Assembly (NCBI GenBank): GCA_905233835.1
Contig: CAJOGB010000007.1
Location: forward strand, 1-31,562
From: an uncultured Lachnospiraceae bacterium
GTDB lineage: Bacteria; Bacillota; Clostridia; Lachnospirales; Lachnospiraceae
Length of the DNA: 31,562 nucleotides
Direction: 5' to 3'
The position numbers and the translations under genes are program-made. The notes below the pieces were generated by a model that made no database searches, was not told where the DNA came from, and worked only from the letters and a program-made list of their open reading frames with translations. This document shows positions 18,509-26,475 of this stretch, one piece after another. Positions within the stretch are counted from its first letter, which is position 1. Each line of letters opens with the position of its first letter.

Positions 18509-18535
18509 CTAAGTAGACGGTATGCGAAAGCAAAA

Positions 18536-18762
18536 TTGCCCTGCAGTTAAATAATAATAGGTTGAAGCTCCTTGAGATAAGAGCCAATGAAATAGAAATC
18601 TGTTTTGCAAAATATTTGCACGAGGCGCCACGGAAGGCGCCGAGAGTGTCGCAATGAAACGGAATGAATTAAGACACGGTGCAAATATTTCAAAACAGAT
18701 TTCGTGATTTCATTCGGCGAATATCTACGGAGCAAGACCTTTATTATTCAACTGCAGGGCAA
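18536..18762. mobile_element. MITE-like / foldback palindromic element, ~225 bp
   Basis: Long imperfect inverted repeat. The left arm at 18538-18621 begins GCCCTGCAGTT and ends ATATTTGCAC. The right arm at 18679-18760 is its reverse complement with scattered mismatches and small indels. The centre holds two further hairpins: GGCGCC-acggaa-GGCGCC (18624-18641) and GTGTC/GACAC (18646-18650 with 18673-18677). No transposase and no clear target-site duplication are visible. It may be a non-autonomous element or a structured RNA. Confidence 0.7.
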
Positions 18763-18777
18763 AGTAAATACACTTAC

Positions 18778-18890
18778 GCTTAGCAACAGTGAAAAAAGGA
18801 GACACAGAACCGTCCCTGTGTCTCCGATGGCTTTTAGTATTCACCTGCTTTGTATTTATTAACAAGCGCTTCAATTCTTTCATACGGATC
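18778..18890. repeat. Direct repeat copy 2: prs-proximal 3' tail plus terminator
   Basis: 113 bases matching 18290-18403. The tail reading frame (18834-18890, minus strand) is out of frame with the prs body, which instead stops at 18880. This suggests a small indel around 18890-18893. Confidence 0.9.
18792..18825 (-). terminator. Intrinsic terminator of the dnaD-dnaC-prs operon
   Basis: Minus-strand hairpin GGAGACACAG / CTGTGTCTCC with an eight-base loop, followed by six T. It lies about 55 bases after the prs stop. Confidence 0.88.
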
Positions 18891-20010
18891 GGCTTGCAAT
18901 GGAGCAGTCATGATTAAGTGTATCGATAATGTATGCGATGTACTTACTCATATCGCAGCTGATGTAGTACGGACGGGAAAGAAGTTCCGGTGTCTGGTAG
19001 GTAAGGTTGGTGGTAACTACCTTGTAGATGATACCTTCCTCTACCGCCTGATCGAACTTATCAAGGCCGCTGGTAAAGAGCCCGAAAGTAGCTACCGTAA
19101 AGATACGGTTTGCTTTACGCTTCTTTAATTCTCTGGCTACATCAATCATACTTTCGCCGGAAGAAATCATATCGTCAACGATGATGACATCTTTTCCTTC
19201 TACGGAAGCACCTAAGAATTCATGAGCAACGATTGGGTTTCTTCCATCTACAATCTGTGAGTAATCACGACGTTTGTAGAACATACCCATATCCACACCA
19301 AGTACGGAAGCCATATATACGGCACGGTTGGTTCCGCCTTCGTCCGGAGAAATGATCATTAAATGATCGTTATCAATCTGTAAATCTTTTACGTTCTTAA
19401 GGATACCTTTGATAAACTGGTATGCCGGCTGAACGGTTTCAAATCCCTTCAAAGGAATGGCATTTTGAACTCGTGGGTCGTGAGCATCGAAAGTAATGAT
19501 GTTATCTACGCCCATAGCAATGAGTTCCTGTAAAGCGATGGCACAGTCCAAAGACTCACGGGAGCTTCTCTTGTGCTGACGGCTTTCATATAAGAATGGA
19601 AGGATAACGGTAATACGGTTTGCCTTTCCTTCAATGGCAGCGATGATACGCTTTAAGTCTGCATAGTGGTCGTCCGGAGAATAATGATTCTCGTGACCGC
19701 AAAGCTGATAGGTTAAGCTATAGTTGGTGACGTCTGTCATGATGTAAACATCCAAACCTCTGACAGACTGCTGGATACATCCCTTTGCTTCACCGGATCC
19801 GAATCTCGGAACCTTTGCGGTTACGATGTAAGAACCGCTGTGATAGCTTAACTTTGTGATGTCATCCAAATGGTCGCTGCTTCGCTCTGCTCTCCACTGA
19901 GAAAGGTAAGCGTCAACTCGGTTTCCGATTTCAGAGATGCTCTCTAAAGGAATGATACCCAATGGCGCGACCGGTTTTTTGGTTGCAAGCGTTTCGTCGT
20001 TGCGTGGCAT
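18880..20010 (-). CDS. prs: Ribose-phosphate pyrophosphokinase (PRPP synthetase), C-terminus probably frameshifted
   Basis: 376 residues from the ATG at 20010 (MPRNDETLAT), which has GGAGG upstream; an earlier in-frame ATG at 20061 overlaps dnaC and has no such site. Makes PRPP from ribose-5-phosphate and ATP for nucleotide, His and Trp synthesis. Motifs: FDAHD at 174-178 (metal/ATP site), SPDEGGTNRA at 221-230, and the PRPP loop VDDMISSGES at 278-287. This is longer than the usual ~315-residue enzymes because of an N-terminal extension and insertions. The frame ends CSIASRSV-stop. Shifting by one base after CSIAS gives DPYERIEALVNKYKAGEY-stop, which looks like a natural Prs end, so ~18 residues appear lost or misread. 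Third gene of the dnaD-dnaC-prs operon. Confidence 0.93.
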   Translation of the reverse strand: MPRNDETLATKKPVAPLGIIPLESISEIGNRVDAYLSQWRAERSSDHLDDITKLSYHSGSYIVTAKVPRFGSGEAKGCIQQSVRGLDVYIMTDVTNYSLTYQLCGHENHYSPDDHYADLKRIIAAIEGKANRITVILPFLYESRQHKRSSRESLDCAIALQELIAMGVDNIITFDAHDPRVQNAIPLKGFETVQPAYQFIKGILKNVKDLQIDNDHLMIISPDEGGTNRAVYMASVLGVDMGMFYKRRDYSQIVDGRNPIVAHEFLGASVEGKDVIIVDDMISSGESMIDVARELKKRKANRIFTVATFGLFTSGLDKFDQAVEEGIIYKVVTTNLTYQTPELLSRPYYISCDMSKYIAYIIDTLNHDCSIASRSV

Positions 20011-20047
20011 TGTTTTGTTTCCTCCGTTTGTGAATACTTTATATAGA

Positions 20048-21016
20048 TTATTTTTGTGCACGAATGTCTTTGCCTGTCAAGCGCAAAATCTTGTAGTGTT
20101 CTACAATTCGAGAAGAAAAGCGTTCGGTGTAGACTTCCTGTAAGCGCTTCAAATTTAAGTTAGAAGAAATCACCGTGGATTTCTTATAGAGAATTCGGTC
20201 GTTGACACACTCCAAAACATTGGTAACGGAAAAATGAAATTCGGTACCCAAGTCGTCGATAATCAGTAAATCCACGTCATGTAATAAATCAAAATCCCGT
20301 CGGTACTCTTCGGAGCGGTCTTTCATTTTACGTTCAAAAATATCGATAAACTGAGGCGCGGTTACATATAAAACCGAATAGCCCTGTTTTAAAATCGCAT
20401 TTCCGATACAGTTTGACAGAAAGGTTTTACCCAGACCGGTCTCACCATACAGCAGAATATTACCACCTGTAGAGGAAAAATTCTTCACAAAACTTTGACA
20501 ATATTCAAAAGCATTTTTAGCATATTCGAGAGAGGAAACCTTTGAAACATCATCAATGAGCTTCGGGTCGTAGTAGTCGAATGAAAAATTCTCAAAGGAT
20601 GCGTTTTGGAAATCCAGTGCCAATCGGGTGGAAGGATAGAGCAAATCAACAGAGGCCTGCTTAAAACAATGACAGGGCTCGTTGTCGATGTATCCCGTAT
20701 CCTTGCAGTCCGGACAATCATAGATAAAATCAAGATAATCCACAGGATAGCCTGCACCGGTTAAGAGTTCACGTTTCTTTTCTTCGTAGGAAGAAATGGT
20801 TTTGTGAAGCTCATCCCGGGATATTTTTTTAGAGCCGGACATTTGGCTTTTGAAATACTCCATGCCGGCGGCAGAAATTTTTTTTTCGTAAGAAAAGTAC
20901 TCCGGGAGCTTTTCTTCAATCTCCCGGCGACGTTGTCTTTGAAGTTCGGCATTGGCAAGATGTCGCTCTTCGTAACCTCGCATAATTTCATCGTATTGCG
21001 AACGTGTAAGTGACAT
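20048..21016 (-). CDS. dnaC: DnaC/DnaI-type helicase loader ATPase
   Basis: 322 residues. The N-terminal half carries a probable zinc site with Cys101, Cys104, Cys115 and Cys117 (CPDCKDTGYIDNEPCHC). The AAA+ half shows Walker A GETGLGKT (191-198) and Walker B LLIIDDLG (250-257). By family it loads the replicative hexameric helicase onto single-stranded DNA and works with DnaD. Start at 21016 has AGGAG nine bases upstream. It lies 9 bases after dnaD and 37 bases before prs, so the three genes form one operon. Could also be described as an IstB-like ATPase, but no transposon is nearby and the zinc motif and dnaD partner point to replication. Confidence 0.92.
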   Translation of the reverse strand: MSLTRSQYDEIMRGYEERHLANAELQRQRRREIEEKLPEYFSYEKKISAAGMEYFKSQMSGSKKISRDELHKTISSYEEKKRELLTGAGYPVDYLDFIYDCPDCKDTGYIDNEPCHCFKQASVDLLYPSTRLALDFQNASFENFSFDYYDPKLIDDVSKVSSLEYAKNAFEYCQSFVKNFSSTGGNILLYGETGLGKTFLSNCIGNAILKQGYSVLYVTAPQFIDIFERKMKDRSEEYRRDFDLLHDVDLLIIDDLGTEFHFSVTNVLECVNDRILYKKSTVISSNLNLKRLQEVYTERFSSRIVEHYKILRLTGKDIRAQK

Positions 21017-21025
21017 AGCTTACTC

Positions 21026-22096
21026 CTACTTCTTCTGTAATAACTTTAATTCCAAAGCATCCCAGTCGGTATCGGTGCGCTCGTCAAAGTTATGAACTTT
21101 TGCAGCGGCTCCTTTGGAAAGGGAAACCGTCTTTTTCACTGCGATGCTGTTGGCATACTGTTGATCCAATGCCGCCACATCATCCATGGTTTTAACGTGG
21201 TCCTTGTGCCATCCTTCCAAGATACGGTTGGCATATTTTACCGGAGAGGATGTACCTCGAAGGGTGGCTCTGGAGCACGCTTCGCCGATTAATTCAGGAG
21301 AAAACCCGAAAGAATGTACCCATGTATTTAAAAACTGAAGCTCCGTAGGATTTAAGCCGCGGTTTACCTGGCCTAAATTTGAAACTACGGCGCGGTATGC
21401 GTCGGAATGAATTAAAACATCCGCTTCTGCTTCTTCCAGTGTAGAGATACCCTGATCTGCCCAAGAAAGCGCTATCTTGTTCATATAGCTTAAGCTTGTG
21501 TGACCATTTGACGCACAGTGGTTGATCAAAAATTCAATCAAAGCCGGCGACATGGAAAGACCGTCATACCAAAAGATGATGGTGTTCATGTCGTTCTGCG
21601 TAAGCTGTTTTTGAGAGTAGCACTGAGCCAACATCATTAGATCCTTGATTTCCTTATTATTGCCAAAACTTACAACTTCAGCAGGCGTGTACTGCTTTTG
21701 CGCTTTGCTTTGGGCAGATGCAGGAACTCTTACTTGGAAAGTAGCCGCAGATGGCATAACAGTAGTCTGTGGGTGTGACTGCATTTGCAGAGTGTTTAAC
21801 GATCCGTCTACAAGGCAGATTCCCACAAGCTGCTGGTTCCAATCATATTCCAAACGAAGTAGATTACGTGCTTCCCAATACTGCAAAGCACGCTTTACAT
21901 CTAAATCCGTATGTCCTAATTTTTGTGCGATGGCTGAAATAGAAAAATCCACGTCGGGATTTCCGAGACAACGTAAAAGATATAAATAGATTTTTACATA
22001 TTCGCCGTTGGCGTCTGTCATATAATGATCGATGAATGTATTTGATACGCAGGTGACAAAGCTGCCTCCGTCGGTATGTAAAGCAATATCAGACAT
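21026..22096 (-). CDS. DnaD-domain replication initiation protein
   Basis: 356 residues. Residues ~1-95 look like the winged-helix N-domain of DnaD/DnaB-type primosome proteins (YVKIYLYLLRCLG... SAIAQKLGHTDLDVKRALQYW). Two DnaB_2/DDBH2-like modules follow: one around residues 155-230 (EIKDLMMLAQCYSQKQLTQND...) and one around 255-320 (LNPTELQFLNTWVHSFGFS...YANRILEGWHKD). This family binds and remodels origin DNA and recruits the helicase-loader complex. It is the first gene of the operon with dnaC and prs, with its own promoter at 22183-22210. Start supported by GGGAG 9-10 bases upstream. Confidence 0.9.
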   Translation of the reverse strand: MSDIALHTDGGSFVTCVSNTFIDHYMTDANGEYVKIYLYLLRCLGNPDVDFSISAIAQKLGHTDLDVKRALQYWEARNLLRLEYDWNQQLVGICLVDGSLNTLQMQSHPQTTVMPSAATFQVRVPASAQSKAQKQYTPAEVVSFGNNKEIKDLMMLAQCYSQKQLTQNDMNTIIFWYDGLSMSPALIEFLINHCASNGHTSLSYMNKIALSWADQGISTLEEAEADVLIHSDAYRAVVSNLGQVNRGLNPTELQFLNTWVHSFGFSPELIGEACSRATLRGTSSPVKYANRILEGWHKDHVKTMDDVAALDQQYANSIAVKKTVSLSKGAAAKVHNFDERTDTDWDALELKLLQKK

Positions 22097-22124
22097 AAAT
22101 TACAACTCCCTTATCCTCGAAGCA

Positions 22125-22168
22125 GGCAAGCCAATTCTTTCCGAACTAGTCCCCCTGGATGTCTTGCC
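22125..22168 (-). other. Inverted repeat in the dnaD leader
   Basis: GGCAAG (22125-22130) and CTTGCC (22163-22168) can pair across the ~80-base leader between the promoter and the dnaD start. It has no U-tract. Role unknown. Confidence 0.35.
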
Positions 22169-22182
22169 CAAAATATGAATGA

Positions 22183-22210
22183 ATTATAGCATATTCATCC
22201 CCCAATGCAA
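22183..22210 (-). promoter_or_regulatory. Sigma-A-type promoter of dnaD-dnaC-prs
   Basis: On the minus strand: TTGCAT (22205-22210), 16-base spacer, TATAAT (22183-22188). Predicted start near 22176, giving an ~80-base leader. Confidence 0.75.
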
Positions 22211-22255
22211 GGGCAAAAATACCCACAAACCCTTGTAAAATAAGGCTTTGCAAAT

Positions 22256-22264
22256 TGTGGATAA
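22256..22264 (-). promoter_or_regulatory. Perfect DnaA box (TTATCCACA)
   Basis: TGTGGATAA on the plus strand, the exact consensus on the minus strand, 46 bases upstream of the dnaD -35 hexamer. Confidence 0.7.
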
Positions 22265-22345
22265 GTGGAGAGTGTTTCCGGTTTTTCTTGAAAATAAAGG
22301 AAAAAGAAATCCACAATGGAAGTGGAAGAATTCCTCCGCCTTCGT

Positions 22346-22363
22346 TGTGGATAATGTGGATAA
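22346..22363 (-). promoter_or_regulatory. Two perfect DnaA boxes head-to-tail without spacing
   Basis: TGTGGATAATGTGGATAA on the plus strand is two exact TTATCCACA boxes on the minus strand, abutting. They lie between the murC stop (22367) and the dnaD promoter, in the same orientation as the single box at 22256. Confidence 0.75.
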
Positions 22364-22366
22364 AAG

Positions 22367-23743
22367 TTATTTCAAGAGGTCTTCCCCAACGTTTACAACG
22401 TTTCCGGCCCCCATAGTTATTAACAAATCATTCTGAATTAAATTTTTTGATAAAAATTTTTCAATCTCTTCAAAAGTCTCGAAATACTCACATTTTGTGC
22501 CGTTTTCCAAAATCAGCTTTTGAACGTCTGCGGAGCTTACTCCGTAGATGTCTTTTTCTCTGGCTTCATAAATCTTTGCCATGATGACAAGATCCGCTGC
22601 AGAAAGTGCGTCCGCAAAATCCTGTAAAAAGGCTTTGGTTCGCGTGTAGGTATGGGGCTGGAATACTACGATCAAACGATCGTGGGGGTAATTTTGGGCC
22701 GCCTCTAAGGATGCGCGAATCTCTGTGGGGTGATGTGCATAGTCATCGATGATGGTGGCACCCTTATAAGTACCTTTATATTCAAATCGACGATTGGCAC
22801 CGCCAAAGTCGGCTAAACCTAACGTAATCTCATCATAGGAAAGTCCCATTTCCATGGTTACCGCGATGGCGGAAAGTGCGTTTGTGATATTGTGCTTTCC
22901 GGGCACGTGAAGGGTAACGGAAGGAAGCTCTTTCCCAAATCCTACCGGTGTAAAGGAGGCGCATCCTTTTTCGTCATAGGAAATATCGGTTGGATAATAA
23001 TCGTTGGAACTCTCAAAACCGAAGGTAATAATCTTACATTTTAAATCTCGGGTAATCTTTTGAAATCCCGGAATCTCTCCTCCGATAACAAGCGCTCCGT
23101 CTTCTGCGGTGTTTAGCGCATAGGTATGGAAGCTTTCTTCAATTTCATTTAAGTCTTTAAAGAAGTCCATATGGTCTTCTTCCACATTTAAAATCACGGA
23201 ATACTTGGGATGAAACTCGTGGAAGCTGTTGGTATATTCACAGGCTTCCGCCACGAACAAATCGGAATCACCCACATAAATATTGGAATGAATGGCATTT
23301 AAGATACCACCCACGGAAATGGTGGGCTTTTCTTTTCCACGAAGTAAAATCTGGGCAATCATGGAAGTGGTGGTGGTTTTTCCGTGAGTTCCCGCAACAC
23401 AAATGGAACGATTGTAGTGATCGATAATCTGTCCCAAAAGCTGGGCACGGGTTAACATGGGGAGATTATTCTCCTGCGCGGCAGCAAACTCCGGATTGTC
23501 CGGATGAATGGCTGCGGTATAAACCACCAAATCAATATCGTCCGTAATATTTTCTGCTTTTTGCGGATAGGAAATGTGCATTCCCATTTCTTCCAAACGG
23601 GCAGTAATCTCGGAAGGAGTGTTGTCCGAACCGGAAATGGTAAATCCTCGGTCAAAAAGCACCTCGGCCAAACCGCTCATGCTGATTCCTCCGATGCCCA
23701 TGAAATGAACATGTAAAGGATTCGAATACTCTATCTGAAACAT
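22367..23743 (-). CDS. murC: UDP-N-acetylmuramate--L-alanine ligase
   Basis: 458 residues, the usual length. Joins L-Ala to UDP-MurNAc in the first peptide step of peptidoglycan synthesis, in the cytoplasm. N-terminal dinucleotide-like motif HFMGIGGISMSGLAE (13-27), Mur-ligase P-loop GTHGKTTTT (118-126), NxxxDH-type region (NVEEDHMDFF), and the conserved DDYAHHPTEIRAS in the C-terminal domain. Start is next to AGGAGG. It has its own promoter (23791-23819) and is separated from dnaD by the DnaA-box gap. Confidence 0.96.
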   Translation of the reverse strand: MFQIEYSNPLHVHFMGIGGISMSGLAEVLFDRGFTISGSDNTPSEITARLEEMGMHISYPQKAENITDDIDLVVYTAAIHPDNPEFAAAQENNLPMLTRAQLLGQIIDHYNRSICVAGTHGKTTTTSMIAQILLRGKEKPTISVGGILNAIHSNIYVGDSDLFVAEACEYTNSFHEFHPKYSVILNVEEDHMDFFKDLNEIEESFHTYALNTAEDGALVIGGEIPGFQKITRDLKCKIITFGFESSNDYYPTDISYDEKGCASFTPVGFGKELPSVTLHVPGKHNITNALSAIAVTMEMGLSYDEITLGLADFGGANRRFEYKGTYKGATIIDDYAHHPTEIRASLEAAQNYPHDRLIVVFQPHTYTRTKAFLQDFADALSAADLVIMAKIYEAREKDIYGVSSADVQKLILENGTKCEYFETFEEIEKFLSKNLIQNDLLITMGAGNVVNVGEDLLK

Positions 23744-23790
23744 GGAAGAATTCCTCCTATATAAATAAGAAACTTTTTTATAACTTCCCT

Positions 23791-23819
23791 ATTATAGAAC
23801 CATAGGAGTTGATTTGCAA
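23791..23819 (-). promoter_or_regulatory. Sigma-A-type promoter of murC
   Basis: On the minus strand: TTGCAA (23814-23819), 17-base spacer, TATAAT (23791-23796), about 50 bases before the murC start. Confidence 0.75.
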
Positions 23820-23832
23820 ATTCAAATTCGGA

Positions 23833-23881
23833 ATCTACAAGATATAGTTGTTTAATTGTGTATGAATCACAAATTGTAGAT
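23833..23881. promoter_or_regulatory. Nested inverted repeats in the murC/glgC divergent region
   Basis: ATCTACAA (23833-23840) matches TTGTAGAT (23874-23881) in inverted orientation. Inside it AATTGTG and CACAAATT flank TATGAAT. The region lies between the murC and glgC promoters and could be an operator. No regulator is identified. Confidence 0.35.
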
Positions 23882-23927
23882 ATTACATAAAAAATATAGT
23901 GAAAATAAAAGATTTTTGTACAATTTG

Positions 23928-23956
23928 TTGCTTAATAGTCTGACAAATGCTATACT
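23928..23956 (+). promoter_or_regulatory. Sigma-A-type promoter of glgC-glgD
   Basis: TTGCTT (23928-23933), 17-base spacer, TATACT (23951-23956). Predicted start near 23963, giving an ~80-base leader that holds the CGCGCG repeat. Confidence 0.65.
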
Positions 23957-23971
23957 AAATTTACGAAACTA

Positions 23972-24003
23972 TTCGCGCGTAGTACGAAATTTATGCGCGC
24001 GAA
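23972..24003 (+). promoter_or_regulatory. GC-rich inverted repeat in the glgC leader
   Basis: TTCGCGCG (23972-23979) and CGCGCGAA (23996-24003), 16 bases apart, stand out in an AT-rich gap just downstream of the predicted start. Could be an mRNA hairpin or an operator. Confidence 0.5.
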
Positions 24004-24044
24004 GTGGCTTTACGTTTTGGACTAGAATTGCGAGGTGAGAGGTT

Positions 24045-25319
24045 ATGATGAGCAAAGAAATGATTGCTATGCTTTTGGCAGGTGGTCAGGGAAGTCGATT
24101 GGGCGTGCTCACATCAGACGTAGCGAAGCCGGCAGTGGCATTCGGAGGAAAGTATCGAATTATCGATTTTCCTTTGTCAAACTGCATTAATTCCGGCATT
24201 GATACGGTGGGTGTGTTGACACAGTATCAGCCATTGGTATTGAATTCCCACATCGGTATCGGAATCCCCTGGGATTTGGACCGAACCAACGGAGGTGTTA
24301 CCGTACTTCCTCCGTATGAAAGCAGCGACGGAAGCGATTGGTATTCCGGTACTGCGAATGCGATTTATCAGAATTTACGTTACATGGAAAATTACAATCC
24401 GGAGTATGTTCTGATTCTATCCGGAGATCATATCTATAAAATGGATTATGAGGCGATGCTTGATTTCCATAAGCAAAATAACGCGGATGTGACGATTGCC
24501 GCATTCCCGGTTCCTATGGAAGAGGCGTCTCGTTTCGGCGTGGTGGTAACCGACGAAAATGCACAGATCGTCGAGTTCGAAGAAAAGCCGGAGAATCCAA
24601 AGTCTAATTTAGCATCCATGGGTATTTATATCTTCAGTTGGCCGGTGCTTCGTGAGGCACTGATTCAGTTAAAGGATCAGTCCAACTGCGATTTCGGAAA
24701 GCATATCATTCCGTACTGTCATGAAAAGGGACAGCGAATTTTCGCTTACGAATTTAACGGCTACTGGAAGGATGTAGGAACCTTAGGTTCTTATTGGGAA
24801 GCCAATATGGAACTTATCGATTTGATTCCTGAATTTAATTTATATGAAGAGTTCTGGAAGATTTATACCAACCAGAACATGGTAGAACCGCAGTTTGTGG
24901 GAGCGGACGCTTCCATTTCCAAAGCCATTATCGGTGCCGGAGATGTGATTGACGGTGAGGTAACGGGTTGCGTATTCGGTCCGGGTGTTAAAGTCGGAAA
25001 GGGCAGCGTGATTCGTGATTCCATCGTAATGAGCGGCGCGAAAATCGGTGAGAACTGCGTGATCGAAAAAGCCATCATCGCGGAAGATACCGTGATCGGT
25101 AATAACGCAAAGATCGGTGTGGGCGAAGAAGCAGAGTCAAAGTTAAATGCTTCTATCTACGGATTCGGTCTGGCGGTAATCGGTCAGGGAACCATTATTC
25201 CTGATGGTGTTACAATCGGAAAGAATACCGCCATTCGAGGTGAGACTTCTTTGGAAGACTACCCCGGAAACGAACTGGAAAGCGGAGGCTATATTATTAA
25301 GGCAGGTGATGAAGCATGA
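24045..25319 (+). CDS. glgC: Glucose-1-phosphate adenylyltransferase, catalytic subunit
   Basis: 424 residues. Makes ADP-glucose from glucose-1-phosphate and ATP, the committed step of glycogen synthesis. N-terminal nucleotidyltransferase domain with LLAGGQGSRLGVLT near 11-24, the KPAVAFGGKYRIIDF loop, and the catalytic-type Asp128 in LSGDHIYKMDY. The C-terminal left-handed beta-helix is seen as hexapeptide repeats (VIRDSIVMSGAKIGENCVIEKAII in two pieces). Two ATGs (24045, 24048) follow GAGAGG; the first is used here. It overlaps glgD by ATGA, so the two are translationally coupled. Confidence 0.95.
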   Translation: MMSKEMIAMLLAGGQGSRLGVLTSDVAKPAVAFGGKYRIIDFPLSNCINSGIDTVGVLTQYQPLVLNSHIGIGIPWDLDRTNGGVTVLPPYESSDGSDWYSGTANAIYQNLRYMENYNPEYVLILSGDHIYKMDYEAMLDFHKQNNADVTIAAFPVPMEEASRFGVVVTDENAQIVEFEEKPENPKSNLASMGIYIFSWPVLREALIQLKDQSNCDFGKHIIPYCHEKGQRIFAYEFNGYWKDVGTLGSYWEANMELIDLIPEFNLYEEFWKIYTNQNMVEPQFVGADASISKAIIGAGDVIDGEVTGCVFGPGVKVGKGSVIRDSIVMSGAKIGENCVIEKAIIAEDTVIGNNAKIGVGEEAESKLNASIYGFGLAVIGQGTIIPDGVTIGKNTAIRGETSLEDYPGNELESGGYIIKAGDEA

Positions 25320-26431
25320 AAGCATTAGGTATCATTTTAGCAGGTGGTAACTCAAGTCGCATGGGTCATCTGTCAGACAAGAGAGCGATTTCTGCAATGC
25401 CGGTAGGCTGCAGTTACAGAGCGATTGATTTTACATTAAGTAATATGACAAATTCTCATATTCAGACGGTAGCCGTACTTTCTCAGTACAATGCCAGATC
25501 TTTAAATGAGCATTTGAATTCATCCAAGTGGTGGAACTTCGGACGTAAGCAGGGAGGTCTTTTCCTATTTACGCCGACTGTCACAGCGGATAACAGCTGG
25601 TGGTATCGCGGTACCGCAGATGCCATGTGGCAAAACATTGATTTCTTAAAGCAGCGTCACGAGCCATACGTTGTAATTGCAAACGGTGACTGCGTTTATA
25701 AAATGGATTTTAATCCGGTATTGGATTATCACATTCAAAAGCAGGCCGATATCACCGTGGTTTGTGCAAAGCTTCCGGAGGGCGACGATGTCAGCCGATT
25801 CGGTACGGTAAAGATGGACGGCGACGGTATGATTACCGAGTTTGAGGAAAAGCCTATGATGGCTCACTCCAATATCGTATCTACCGGAGTTTACATCATT
25901 CGCCGAAGAAAGTTGATTGAGCTTTTGGAGCAGTGTAACGAGGAAAGCCGTTATAATTTTGTTACGGATATCTTGGTTCGCTATCGCGGAATGAAAAAGA
26001 TTTACGGATATATGCTGGAAAGTTACTGGAGTAACATCGCTTCCGTAGAGGCATATTATCACACCAATATGGATTTCTTAAAACCGGAGGTTCGTAAGTT
26101 CTTCTTTGAAGAGCCGAAGGTTTACGCAAAGGCATACGATTTGCCGCCTGCGAAATACAACGTGGGATCTAACGTGAAGAATTCACTGATCGGATCCGGA
26201 TGTATAATTAACAGCCAGGTTGAGAATTCCGTATTATTTAAGAAAGTCTTTGTCGGAAACAACAGCGTGATTCGAAATTCCATTATTTTGAATGGCGCTT
26301 ATATCGGAGATAATGTTGTCGTTGAAAATTGTATCGTGGAAAGCAATGAAACTCTTCTTTCAGATACGAATTATATTGGCGAAAATGAGATTAAGGTCAT
26401 TTCCGAGAGAAATAACCGATTTGGCGTTTGA
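25316..26431 (+). CDS. glgD: GlgD, second subunit of glucose-1-phosphate adenylyltransferase
   Basis: 371 residues. Same fold as GlgC but with GlgD-type changes: IILAGGNSSRMGHLSDKR in place of the GlgC glycine loop, and ANGDCVYKMDF at the catalytic position. In Firmicutes GlgC and GlgD form a heterotetramer in which GlgD modulates activity. The start overlaps the glgC stop by four bases. It ends in shorter beta-helix repeats (NVKNSLIGSGCIINSQVENS). Confidence 0.94.
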   Translation: MKALGIILAGGNSSRMGHLSDKRAISAMPVGCSYRAIDFTLSNMTNSHIQTVAVLSQYNARSLNEHLNSSKWWNFGRKQGGLFLFTPTVTADNSWWYRGTADAMWQNIDFLKQRHEPYVVIANGDCVYKMDFNPVLDYHIQKQADITVVCAKLPEGDDVSRFGTVKMDGDGMITEFEEKPMMAHSNIVSTGVYIIRRRKLIELLEQCNEESRYNFVTDILVRYRGMKKIYGYMLESYWSNIASVEAYYHTNMDFLKPEVRKFFFEEPKVYAKAYDLPPAKYNVGSNVKNSLIGSGCIINSQVENSVLFKKVFVGNNSVIRNSIILNGAYIGDNVVVENCIVESNETLLSDTNYIGENEIKVISERNNRFGV

Positions 26432-26475
26432 TAAGACTTGATGTTTCTAGCGGGAGAATAGGGAGGAGAATTTCT

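Noticed and set aside
18547..18735. 62-codon minus-strand frame across the palindromic element
   Set aside because: It runs through both arms of the inverted repeat, so its composition follows the palindrome; no ribosome site and no family resemblance.
18850..19128. 92-codon plus-strand frame over the 3' part of prs
   Set aside because: Antisense to a clearly conserved enzyme and without a ribosome site.
20048..21016. IstB-type transposition helper for the DnaC-like ATPase
   Set aside because: No IstA or inverted repeats nearby; it sits between dnaD and prs and has the zinc-binding N-domain of helicase loaders.
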